Shown here: piece after piece, positions 9,239-17,302 of the stretch
How the letters are laid out: every line of letters starts with the position of its first letter
Numbering within the stretch: position 1 is the stretch's first letter
NCBI RefSeq assembly: GCF_000429125.1
Contig: NZ_AUBG01000006.1
Span: forward strand, 186,001-250,000
Length of the DNA stretch: 64,000 bases
Direction: 5' to 3'
From: Aequorivita capsosiphonis DSM 23843
GTDB lineage: Bacteria > Bacteroidota > Bacteroidia > Flavobacteriales > Flavobacteriaceae
Made by a program: the position numbers and the translations under genes
The notes under the pieces: generated by a model
Databases searched by the model: none
The model's input: only the letters and a program-made list of their open reading frames with translations
What the model was told of the DNA's origin: nothing

Positions 9239-9960
9239 TTTTTGAAACTGTATTTAAAAATCCAGGTTAGAATTTTTACGCCTGCAAATATAGCACCTTT
9301 TACTGTACCTGAAACTTTTGAAACACCAATCCGGTTTTTGTATTTCACTGGAATTTCGACATAGGTGAATTTCTTTTTGAGCACCTTCAGTTGCATCTCA
9401 ACCGTCCAACCGTAGGTTTTGTCTTCCATTTCTAAAGCCAGCAACTTTTCATATTTAATGGCGCGAAAAGGTCCTAAATCTGTGAATGTGGAATTAAAGA
9501 AAAGCTTCATCAGTTTGGTTGCTAGTCCGTTGCCAAAACGTTGTGGGAAACTCATGGAGCCTTTCTCGCTGAGTTCTTTCACTCGTGCTCCCACCACAAA
9601 ATCGATATTATCTTCAATAATAGGTGCGACGATTCTTGACAATTCTGTAGGATAATCGCTATAATCGCCATCTAGAAAAACAACAATATCCGGTCGTTGA
9701 GCGGAGCGTTGTGCTGAGCCTGTCGAAGTGTCGAAACGCGAAATGTGTTCCATTCCTTTTAAACACGCATATCCATAACCTGCATTGGGTTCAAAAAGTA
9801 CGGTAGCTCCGGCTGATTTCGCAACTTCCGCAGTATTATCGGAGGAATTGTTGTTCACCACAATTATTTCTGAAACTATATTTGGAATTTCAGCAATCAC
9901 CTTCCCAATCGCTTCTTCCTCATTATATGCGGGGATTATTACTTTTATATTTTGTTTCAT
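9235..9960 (-). CDS. GT2 glycosyltransferase, DPM1/polyprenyl-phosphate type, with repeat-derived insert
   Basis: 241 residues. N-terminal IIPAYNEEEAIG, the VVNNNSSDNT loop, NAGYGYACLKGM, and the DxD-like FLDGDYSDYP. The family transfers a sugar from a nucleotide donor to polyprenyl phosphate or another acceptor in the cytoplasm; no C-terminal membrane helices remain here, so it is soluble or peripheral. Residues ~75-89 (RFDTSTGSAQRSAQR) interrupt the otherwise conserved GM..I...KPDIVVFLDGDYSDYP stretch. They are encoded by a palindrome-bearing intergenic repeat. It overlaps the MORN-like gene upstream by 1 bp and the processive GT2 downstream by 4 bp. Confidence 0.85.
   Translation of the reverse strand: MKQNIKVIIPAYNEEEAIGKVIAEIPNIVSEIIVVNNNSSDNTAEVAKSAGATVLFEPNAGYGYACLKGMEHISRFDTSTGSAQRSAQRPDIVVFLDGDYSDYPTELSRIVAPIIEDNIDFVVGARVKELSEKGSMSFPQRFGNGLATKLMKLFFNSTFTDLGPFRAIKYEKLLALEMEDKTYGWTVEMQLKVLKKKFTYVEIPVKYKNRIGVSKVSGTVKGAIFAGVKILTWIFKYSFKK
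9694..9738 (-). repeat. Intragenic repeat copy (TTCGAC...GGCTCAGCAC...GCTCA) inside the GT2 gene
   Basis: 45 bp, i.e. 15 codons. On the minus strand it reads TTCGACACTTCGACAGGCTC and on, a form of the 'acttcgac..gctcag' repeat also found at 4161, 24090 and 57181. It encodes an insert in a conserved region. Confidence 0.7.
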
Positions 9961-10439
9961 TAAAAACTTGCATCTGGATTATCTTGTTTAAAGGCTGAAA
10001 TGCTAGTCCAAGTACCTGTCTTCAAGTCGTTTTTATATTTTTCGGCTCTTATCAAATTATTATTTTTATAGCATAAGGCATATCCATTTTTCTTATTGCT
10101 TTCGAATTGAATCTTAGATTTATAAGGAGTGCCAATTTCGTAAAAAATCCACCAATTCTCGGCACTTCCATTCACAAAATGTCCCTCTTTTTTAAGGTTA
10201 GCACCTTCGTCAAAGAAATACCAATAACCATTTTTTTTATTGTTTTTAAAAGGACCTTTTGAAGAAAGATTTGCGTTTTGGGTATAAAACTTCCAATATC
10301 CGGATTTATAATTGTTTACGAGCCAACCTTCTGATTTTATGATCCCGTTTTCATAATAGTTTTTTATGTATTGCTTGTTGTCTGAGGGGGCGTATATATT
10401 GGTGAAAATACTTAAAGCGAAAAATAGATAAATAGACAT
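9960..10439 (-). CDS. MORN-like repeat protein (YwqK-type)
   Basis: 159 residues. The N-terminus MSIYLFFALSIFTNIYA looks like a signal peptide. The rest consists of repeats of the form NGxxxxxGxxxNxxKxGxWxFY (for example YENGIIKSEGWLVNNYKSGY), typical of MORN/YwqK proteins. Many such proteins are labelled antitoxin of a toxin-antitoxin system, but no toxin partner is here. The position, first in a three-gene unit with two GT2 enzymes, suggests an envelope role. The stop overlaps the next start (TAATG). Confidence 0.65.
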   Translation of the reverse strand: MSIYLFFALSIFTNIYAPSDNKQYIKNYYENGIIKSEGWLVNNYKSGYWKFYTQNANLSSKGPFKNNKKNGYWYFFDEGANLKKEGHFVNGSAENWWIFYEIGTPYKSKIQFESNKKNGYALCYKNNNLIRAEKYKNDLKTGTWTSISAFKQDNPDASF

Positions 10440-10632
10440 GTATAGTATGCTAATGGTTAAGACGTGAATTTGTTAAATACTGACATTTAATCTGGCTGAA
10501 ATTCCTTCAGACTTTTTCTGCGTCATCTTATCTACGACTAAACTTGGAAGGAGGTTTTATTTACCGCTAATAAAACCACTCCTTTCTTTTCTGCGTAAAT
10601 GATGGTATAATCTTAAATTAAAACACTTAAAA

Positions 10633-11514
10633 ATGAAACTACCATCAAAATTATTAGCAATGCTTTGCTTGTTGACATCCTCGTTACTACTCGCGCAAAG
10701 CCCCGTAAGCGGGTTTATGAAAAAAAACAATGAGGGCTCTGTCGTTATTTCCTATTCTATGGAAAAATATGACAAGGTCTTTTTAGTGCCCCAAGAAGTA
10801 GATGGTGTACCCGTATTTAATGAAGTTACAAATACCAGTATCTCCCTTTATGGTGAATTTGGAATTACAGACAACTTGAACGTTGTATTTAATGTTCCCT
10901 ATATTAAATCTGAAGGAGAGGCTACCGAAGGAACGCTTGAATCTCTTGGATTCGAAAATACAAGAGAAGGAATTCAGGATTTAAGTCTGTATGTTAAGTA
11001 CAATTTTCACACCTTTAACTTAGGTAAGAGTGACTTAAGTTTTATTGGTTCTATAGGTCTCGAGACTCCTCTTAGTGATTATGAAGCCAATGAAGGGCTT
11101 CAGTCAATTATCGCGATTGGTAACCACGCCAGTAGTTTTAATGCTCTTGGGATCGCGATGTTTAAAACCGATTCTGGGTTTTTTACAACAGGACAAGTAG
11201 GATATAGCTTTAAAGACAGTGGCGCTCCCCATGCTTTCTTGAGTCAATTGAAGGTGGGATATGCCGCATCAAAATTTTATGTTGATGGCTACATTGCAAA
11301 CCAACTTTCTGAAAAAGATGGAGTAGATATTCTAGGCGAAGGTTTTACAGGTTATTTTCCTGCAACTCGTGTAAACTATACCCGTGTGGGTCTTAATGCG
11401 TTTGCACCCATTTTTGATGGCATAGGCATTTCAGCAGGTGCAAATACTTATATCGCTGGACGTAATCTTGGTAAATCCACTGGATTTTACGGCGGATTGG
11501 TCTATTCTTTCTAA
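10633..11514 (+). CDS. Outer-membrane beta-barrel protein (putative transporter/porin type)
   Basis: 293 residues. Signal peptide cleaved after LLLAQ. Alternating aromatic/hydrophobic strands throughout (SISLYGEFGI, NLNVVFNVPYIK, LYVKYNFHTF) and a C-terminal Phe (GGLVYSF) as in outer-membrane barrels. It resembles the family annotated as MetA-pathway-of-phenol-degradation-like transporters, but this is from pattern only. It lies 30 bp before a FAS1 lipoprotein on the same strand and probably shares its transcript. Confidence 0.65.
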   Translation: MKLPSKLLAMLCLLTSSLLLAQSPVSGFMKKNNEGSVVISYSMEKYDKVFLVPQEVDGVPVFNEVTNTSISLYGEFGITDNLNVVFNVPYIKSEGEATEGTLESLGFENTREGIQDLSLYVKYNFHTFNLGKSDLSFIGSIGLETPLSDYEANEGLQSIIAIGNHASSFNALGIAMFKTDSGFFTTGQVGYSFKDSGAPHAFLSQLKVGYAASKFYVDGYIANQLSEKDGVDILGEGFTGYFPATRVNYTRVGLNAFAPIFDGIGISAGANTYIAGRNLGKSTGFYGGLVYSF

Positions 11515-11544
11515 AAAAACATTAATATCCTAAAAAACACTAAT

Positions 11545-12540
11545 ATGAAAAATTTATATATAAAATCAGTAATGGCATTAGCCTTAATTTTCACATTTGG
11601 CGCTTGTGAAACCGAATCAAACTTCGAAGATTCAGCACCTTCAATATCATACATTGCAGTATCAAACCCAGCTTTCAGTGCATTAGAAGCGGCAGCTGTT
11701 TATGGTGGAGTAGCTGGAGTTTTGAGTAATAGCAATCCAAACGATCCTGATGGAAACTACACCGTTTTTGCTCCAAATAATGATGCTTTCGCCCGTTTGG
11801 GTCTAAATGAAGACAATCTTGGGGTTCTTCAACAGTCTTTTTTAACCAATACCTTGTTATATCACGTTTCCAATGGAAACTCTTTTGGTAGTTCTTTTGT
11901 AAACGGTTCTACTTCAACGTCTGCACTTAGTTTGGACAGAAGGTTTATAACTAGAGGAGGAGATACTTATATAAATGGGTCAAAAATATTGGCAACAGAT
12001 ATCAACGCTAGTAATGGTACAGTTCACGTTATTGATAAAGTAATGATAGCCACTGGAGGCGATATAGTACAATCTGCAATAGCACTACAAAGTGCACAGG
12101 TTTTTAAAGCACCAGAGTTGACTTTTCTCGTTGAAGCTGTTGTATATGCCGATTTGGTTGGTGCTTTAACTGCTTCAGAAGGAAGTCCTTCTTTTACTGT
12201 ATTTGCCCCAACGGATCAAGCTTTTAAAGATCTTGGAACCGCGCTTGGCTTGACTTTTACGCAACCAACAGATATTAGACAATTGCCAAAGGAGGTTGTT
12301 GCAACCGTATTATTGAATCATGTAATAGCCAATGGCGGTAAATTTACATCAGAACTTGATGCGGGTATACTAAGCCCATTGGGTGGAGATCCCTTAACAC
12401 TTGGAGCATATACTAACGGAACCTTAACCGTTACTGGAGTTGGAAACGGGAGTGCGGTAGCAAATATGGCGATTCCAGATGTACAGGCCACGAACGGCGT
12501 TATTCACGTTATTGATAGAGTTTTATTGCCCAATCTATAG
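11545..12540 (+). CDS. Lipoprotein with two fasciclin (FAS1) domains
   Basis: 331 residues. Lipobox FGAC (Cys21). Two FAS1 domains, roughly 35-170 and 180-330. Each has the YTVFAPNNDAF / FTVFAPTDQAF block and the closing (A)SNGTVHVIDKVM / TNGVIHVIDRVLLP block. FAS1 domains mediate adhesion or polysaccharide/protein binding at the surface. It is the likely second gene of a unit with the preceding barrel protein, and has the same architecture as the FAS1 protein at 57780. Confidence 0.9.
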   Translation: MKNLYIKSVMALALIFTFGACETESNFEDSAPSISYIAVSNPAFSALEAAAVYGGVAGVLSNSNPNDPDGNYTVFAPNNDAFARLGLNEDNLGVLQQSFLTNTLLYHVSNGNSFGSSFVNGSTSTSALSLDRRFITRGGDTYINGSKILATDINASNGTVHVIDKVMIATGGDIVQSAIALQSAQVFKAPELTFLVEAVVYADLVGALTASEGSPSFTVFAPTDQAFKDLGTALGLTFTQPTDIRQLPKEVVATVLLNHVIANGGKFTSELDAGILSPLGGDPLTLGAYTNGTLTVTGVGNGSAVANMAIPDVQATNGVIHVIDRVLLPNL

Positions 12541-12570
12541 TTGTTTCTTTTTTTGTTAATTGTTAGTTTA

Positions 12571-12611
12571 AACAGCACCTTGAGCCCCGCTCAACGGTGC
12601 TGTTTTATTTT
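12571..12611 (+). terminator. Rho-independent terminator after the FAS1 gene
   Basis: Long stem AACAGCACC-TTGAG / CTCAA-C-GGTGCTGTT with a CCCCG loop, followed by TTTTATTTTT. Located 30 bp after the stop codon. Confidence 0.9.
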
Positions 12612-13047
12612 TATATGTATTTCGTTTTGTTTGAAGAGAATCTTCAGTTCTAAAAATATTGTAACCTTCATCTCTTTAGAAAGCTAAAGTGTTATAAAAA
12701 TCATTTAGCCTACAATTTGGAACTTATTTTCAACTCAACCCCCACGACTTCTTTTACCTTAAAGTGAAGCTATCAAGAAATTTCATAATAGTGAAGGTTT
12801 TATGAATAGATAAGTTGAATAGTTTGAGTGGTAAGCTTGGAAACAGGAATCCGTGTACATTTGCGCATCAAATATTTTTCTAAAATGAAGAATGATTGAA
12901 GAGACCTTCTTGAAGAAAAGAGGATCTAGATTTGAGTGTCAATTTACTGTAAATCAGTGGTTTTATCTCTCGCAAAGTCGCAAAGCCGCAAAGTTATTTT
13001 TTATTTTTGACTACTGCTACTGCTACTGCTACTGCTACTGCTACTGG
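12612..13047. other. Gene-free stretch before the polyferredoxin gene
   Basis: No ORF of coding character. There is a promoter-like TTGG (12837) and TACATTTG (12856-12863) followed only by a 4-codon ATG..TGA, perhaps an orphan promoter of a lost gene. A (cgcaaag)-type tract lies at 12970-12993 and a ctactg array at 13011-13053. Confidence 0.5.
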
Positions 13048-13053
13048 CTACTG
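13011..13053. repeat. Period-6 tandem repeat (ctactg) running into the stop codon of the polyferredoxin gene
   Basis: About six ctactg units plus ggctactg. The stop (TAG, 13048-13050) and the last Gln codon of the minus-strand gene lie inside the array. Confidence 0.85.
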
Positions 13054-14634
13054 ATTCACATAATCCATTAAATTCAGATCATTCCCTAAAAGAATTTCGT
13101 TAGAGCTAATTCGGTTTTCAAGAGGTCCATTTTCAAGTTTTAAAACCCCACGCGGACAAACAGCGGCACAAATTCCGCAGCCCACACAACTAGAGCGGAC
13201 AATATTCTCACCTTTTTGGGCGTAGGCGCGAACGTCGATCCCCATTTCGCAATAGGTGGAACAATTCCCACAACTGATGCACTGACCGCCATTAACGGTA
13301 ATTCTAAATTTTGAAAATAATCTTTGTTGGAAACCTAATATTGCAGCCATCGGACATCCAAAACGACACCAAACCCGGTTACCTAAAAGCGGATAAAATC
13401 CAACTCCGATTACACCGCTAAAAACAGCACCAATCAGAAATCCATAAGAAGATCGCAAGGTTTCAGGGTCAAAAAGGAATAGTGTTTTTCCTGTTGTAAA
13501 ATGTAAAGCTATCAAAGCGATTATAATCACAAAATAGGCAATAGAACCAATACGTGCATCTTTTTGCAATTCTTCCCTTTTAAAGATCCAAACACCTGCA
13601 AATACTATGGTTAGAAAAACTGCGACACCTATTAGAAAAGTATCTTTTGTAAGCCAATATTTTGAGCTGTCATCTCCTAAATAGGAATGTACGACTGCCG
13701 TAGTCATTAAAATCACAAAAACCAAAACGCTGTGAATCACCCATCGCTCAACTTTCCAAGCCACTTGAGTTTTATCACTTAGATGTCTAAAAGGATCACC
13801 GGCAGTTTCTGCAAGTCCGCCACAGCCACAAACCCAGGAGCAGTACCAACGTTTCCCGTATTTATAGGTTAAAATAGGTGTGATTATAAAGATAGATACA
13901 ACGCCAAAAATCAACAAGCCTACACCAACATCACCAGCGGAAATAAAATCGTCTACGCGATATTGTTCGAAATTATAATAGTTAAGCGGCCAGATATTTT
14001 TTAGATCGTAATATGGAAGTGAAAAAGTTTCACTGTTTAATCGTTGCATTAGTTCAGGGATCAAAAAGGCAAAGCCAAGTTGAAAAAACATAACAGAAAA
14101 GGTTCGGAGTTTCTCGTATTTGTTATGGCGATATTTCATTATAAATTTTACGCCAAAAGCCACTATCGCCAAAGTATAAAGTGTTCCATAAACGAACCAT
14201 TGACTGGCCGGGCCGCCATTGAGCAATTTGCTAAAAGGATCAAAGAGTGCAACCAATCCCTTGTTATCGCCATCCTGAACCAAACCTAGATATTGTGGAA
14301 ACCAATACAGCAAGATATAAAATAAGGTAAGGGAAATCCCCATAATCCACGCCCAAAACCCTTTTGATGTTAACGACTTAAATTGCACACCATCGTTTTT
14401 TATTCCAGCATGCTTTTGGGAATAAGCCGCAATGGAAAACCAGATGGTTCCACCTCCAATGGCCGTTAAAGCAGCGGTAAGCCACAGACTTTTATTTGGA
14501 AAATTAACGTTAAAGATTGCCAATACCAATACCATTAATCCTAGCAACCCGATAAAAGACGCTATTTTCTGTTGTGTATTTATCGTTTTTGGTGGCTCCC
14601 CAGTTAGGGACATATTTCTTTGCACTGTGCTCAT
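13048..14634 (-). CDS. 4Fe-4S polyferredoxin membrane protein (NapH/NosR/CcoG-like)
   Basis: 528 residues with about nine hydrophobic helices. Two membrane-adjacent Cys motifs, WYCSWVCGCGG (central) and VWCRFGCPMA (C-terminal half), are followed by two ferredoxin motifs CISCGNCSTYC and CVGCGICAAVCPRG at ~455-505. This is the layout of NapH/NosR-type quinol-linked polyferredoxins. It probably passes electrons between the quinone pool and a soluble or membrane partner. The FAD oxidoreductase encoded 65 bp upstream on the same strand is the obvious candidate. The terminal acceptor is unknown. Confidence 0.8.
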   Translation of the reverse strand: MSTVQRNMSLTGEPPKTINTQQKIASFIGLLGLMVLVLAIFNVNFPNKSLWLTAALTAIGGGTIWFSIAAYSQKHAGIKNDGVQFKSLTSKGFWAWIMGISLTLFYILLYWFPQYLGLVQDGDNKGLVALFDPFSKLLNGGPASQWFVYGTLYTLAIVAFGVKFIMKYRHNKYEKLRTFSVMFFQLGFAFLIPELMQRLNSETFSLPYYDLKNIWPLNYYNFEQYRVDDFISAGDVGVGLLIFGVVSIFIITPILTYKYGKRWYCSWVCGCGGLAETAGDPFRHLSDKTQVAWKVERWVIHSVLVFVILMTTAVVHSYLGDDSSKYWLTKDTFLIGVAVFLTIVFAGVWIFKREELQKDARIGSIAYFVIIIALIALHFTTGKTLFLFDPETLRSSYGFLIGAVFSGVIGVGFYPLLGNRVWCRFGCPMAAILGFQQRLFSKFRITVNGGQCISCGNCSTYCEMGIDVRAYAQKGENIVRSSCVGCGICAAVCPRGVLKLENGPLENRISSNEILLGNDLNLMDYVNQ

Positions 14635-14659
14635 ATTTTTTATTGTTTAAGCCTAACAG

Positions 14660-14686
14660 ACGTCATTGCGAGGAACGAAGCAATCT
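14660..14686 (+). repeat. Widespread gtcattgcgaggaacgaag repeat
   Basis: The sequence gtcattgcgaggaacgaag followed by caatct sits between the two redox genes. I know this motif as an intergenic repeat in many unrelated bacteria. A single copy is in this window. Confidence 0.75.
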
Positions 14687-14699
14687 GAACTGTTATGTT

Positions 14700-16007
14700 T
14701 TAAAGTGTTGCCGTTTCGTTTAAAGCTTGATATTTCTTTAAAATCTCTTTTTCATATCTCCTAAAAAACTCAGGATCAAAATTAGCTTTCCTTAAATTCG
14801 CGATTACATAATCCACGCTACGTTTTTCGTTTAACCAGTTATCAAAAACTTCTTGTTTCATCCGAATTCCGAAAGTATTTATTCCTAAAAATTGTCCGGT
14901 ATCTTTATGATGTGAAATTGTTATACAGCGTAAATTACTCTTGCATTTCCAATGAAATTGCGCTTCATAGTCTTTTCTTCGTTCTTCCGAAAAAACCCAG
15001 CCATAGGTTTGATATTCAATATCGAAAAACTTGGCGCTGTTAAACCAATTGCCGGGATTGTAATTGAATGGATTTCCACAAATGGTTTGGGCCAATGCTT
15101 CGCCCATCATTCGGCCCGTGTACCAAACGGCTTCTACTGGCGGTCTCAGACCAACCGGAATCCGTTGTTGGGCGCAATCGCCAATTGCAAATACATTTTC
15201 TATATTGGTTTGTAAATTTCGTTTTACTAGAATTCCTCTGTCAGTTTCTATTTTTGAATCTTTTAGAAACGAAATATTCGGCTTTACCCCAGTTGCTATT
15301 CCAACAACAGTGCAAGGAATCTCTTCTCCATCTTTTGTAAGCACCGCTTTTACGTTTCCATCAGCATCACCAATAATTTTATCGAGTTCTGAGTTATTTC
15401 GAAGATCTACACCGTGCGAAATAATATGTTTCGATATCATTTCTGCATCAGAGGTTGGTAGCGCACTTGCCCAAAACTCGTCCTCGCGGATAAGCATGCT
15501 AACTTCAATGTTTCTGGTGCGCAACATTTCGGCCATTTCAATTCCAATCAATCCGCCGCCGATAATTACAGCGCGAGGACATTCTTTATTGTTTGGAGCA
15601 TTCTTCTCTAGGTTTTCTAAATCCTGTTTGGTAACCAAACCTTGAACACCGTTTAATTCCAAACCTTCCCAACCAAACGTATTGGTGACGGAGCCCGTTG
15701 CAATTATTAGTTTATCGTAGGTAATGGAACCACCTTCTTTAAAATGAAGGCTTTTGTTATCGGTGTCAACCCGCTCAACGTAGGCTTTTTTCAGTTCTAG
15801 GCGGTTCTTTTTCCAAAACCAACTTTCATAAGGTTCTATGTCGCGCCATCGCATATGCCCCATATACACGTACATTAATGCGGTGCGAGAGAAAAAATGA
15901 TCGGCTTCTGCAGAAATTATGGAAATCTTTTTGTCGGAAAGTTTTCGGATATGTCTTGCTGCGGTTATGCCCGCAATGCCGTTTCCGATAATGACAATAT
16001 GTTCCAT
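14700..16007 (-). CDS. FAD/NAD(P)-dependent oxidoreductase (NirB N-terminal/ferredoxin reductase-like)
   Basis: 435 residues. N-terminal FAD-binding IIGNGIAGITAARHIR (~5-20). The second dinucleotide motif VIIGGGLIGIEMAEML is at ~146-161, and the FAD-contacting FAIGDCAQQ near 283. The C-terminus is longer than in rubredoxin reductases and Trp/Cys-rich (FHWKCKSNLRC). The order FAD reductase then polyferredoxin suggests a two-gene electron transfer module: NAD(P)H oxidation feeding Fe-S clusters, or the reverse. Substrate unknown. Confidence 0.8.
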   Translation of the reverse strand: MEHIVIIGNGIAGITAARHIRKLSDKKISIISAEADHFFSRTALMYVYMGHMRWRDIEPYESWFWKKNRLELKKAYVERVDTDNKSLHFKEGGSITYDKLIIATGSVTNTFGWEGLELNGVQGLVTKQDLENLEKNAPNNKECPRAVIIGGGLIGIEMAEMLRTRNIEVSMLIREDEFWASALPTSDAEMISKHIISHGVDLRNNSELDKIIGDADGNVKAVLTKDGEEIPCTVVGIATGVKPNISFLKDSKIETDRGILVKRNLQTNIENVFAIGDCAQQRIPVGLRPPVEAVWYTGRMMGEALAQTICGNPFNYNPGNWFNSAKFFDIEYQTYGWVFSEERRKDYEAQFHWKCKSNLRCITISHHKDTGQFLGINTFGIRMKQEVFDNWLNEKRSVDYVIANLRKANFDPEFFRRYEKEILKKYQALNETATL

Positions 16008-16135
16008 AATTTTGATGCGGTTTTACTTTGGTTTATAAATTTACGCAATTAGAGATGGGATGGATTGAAAAGAGCTCTTAAAGTTTTCAATTAAGTCTCA
16101 AATAAACATTACTTTCATATTTAGCTATTTTATAT

Positions 16136-17206
16136 ATGTCCATAGTACTGCGTTACAGTTTTTGTGTTTGTCTCTTTTTACTCTTTTCAAGTTGTTTTGA
16201 AAAGCGTGACTCTTTACAACTTTCTTCAATGAAAGATGAAGAAACGCTGGTTAGTAACAAGAATATTTCAAAAATAAATGGCGTGAGCTTTGTTGCCTCC
16301 CGTGATTCCCTTAAACAGAAAAATATTGAATCTATATTAAGGATCCATGCGAACTATGCCGCAATAATGCCTTTCGGATTTATAAAAAGTCTAGATCATC
16401 CCGAAGTTGTTTACAATCAAGATCGGCAATGGTATGGCGAAACTAAAAAAGGTGCGAAGCAATATGTCAATTTGCTTCATAATAACAATATAAAGGTAAT
16501 GATGAAACCTCAGATTTGGGTCTGGCGTGGAGAATTTACGGGTTTGCTAAAAATGGCTTCGGAAGCAGACTGGCTGCAGCTTGAAGCTTCCTATAAAAGC
16601 TTTATAATTGATTATGCAAAGTTGGCTGAAACGGAAGGAATCGAAATTTTTTGTATTGGCACAGAACTGGAAACATTTATAGAACATAGACCGGAATATT
16701 GGCGAGAATTAATTTCTGAGGTTAAAACGGTTTACAAAGGAAAACTAACCTACGCCGCCAATTGGGACGAATATAAACGCGTCTCTTTTTGGGATCTATT
16801 GGATTATATCGGTGTAGATGCTTATTTTCCTGTTTCGGAAAGTAAAACTCCAAGTCTTGGAGAAGCAAAAGAAGGTTGGGAGCGATGGAAAAATGAATTG
16901 AAAGCATTTTCAGAAAAGGAAAATAAGAAAATCCTTTTTACTGAATACGGCTACCGAAGTGTTAACTTCAGCGGAAAGAAACCTTGGAAAAGCGATAGAG
17001 AGATGAATTCTGTAAACTTGGAGGCCCAAGCTAATTTGTTGAAAGGATTGTATCAATCTGTTTGGGAAGAAGATTGGTTTGCGGGTGGTTTTCTTTGGAA
17101 ATGGTTTATTGCCCACGAAAGCGTGGGAGGATCTGAAGACAACCAATTTTCGCCTCAAAACAAACCTGCGGAAGTGATAGTTGACAACTGCTATTCTGAA
17201 AATTAA
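16136..17206 (+). CDS. GH113-like glycosidase lipoprotein (beta-mannanase-type TIM barrel)
   Basis: 356 residues. Lipobox FSSC with Cys20. The TIM-barrel signals are VMMKPQIWVWRGEF (~121-134), FCIGTELE (172-179; Glu177 as putative acid/base), YAANWDEY (207-213), YIGVDAYFP (224-232) and ILFTEYGYRS (266-275; Glu270 as putative nucleophile). This matches glycoside hydrolase family 113 (endo-beta-mannanases and relatives). It would act outside the inner membrane on a beta-linked glycan. The processive GT2 gene at 7748 is ~7 kb away and not obviously linked. Substrate is inferred. Confidence 0.75.
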   Translation: MSIVLRYSFCVCLFLLFSSCFEKRDSLQLSSMKDEETLVSNKNISKINGVSFVASRDSLKQKNIESILRIHANYAAIMPFGFIKSLDHPEVVYNQDRQWYGETKKGAKQYVNLLHNNNIKVMMKPQIWVWRGEFTGLLKMASEADWLQLEASYKSFIIDYAKLAETEGIEIFCIGTELETFIEHRPEYWRELISEVKTVYKGKLTYAANWDEYKRVSFWDLLDYIGVDAYFPVSESKTPSLGEAKEGWERWKNELKAFSEKENKKILFTEYGYRSVNFSGKKPWKSDREMNSVNLEAQANLLKGLYQSVWEEDWFAGGFLWKWFIAHESVGGSEDNQFSPQNKPAEVIVDNCYSEN

Positions 17207-17302
17207 TAGAGATACAGGCTTGTTATTTATTCTTTAATAATTGTGAATTTAACCGCGGCACAGAAATTGACTTCTTAAATCCGAATCAAAATAAAACCTC
17301 TT

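Noticed and set aside
9960-10439. Toxin-antitoxin module at the MORN-like gene
   Set aside because: YwqK-type proteins are often named antitoxin, but the neighbours are glycosyltransferases and no toxin is present.
15064-15645. Long plus-strand ORF (193 codons) over the FAD oxidoreductase
   Set aside because: It is antisense to a clearly conserved oxidoreductase gene and has no recognisable domain; a shadow frame.
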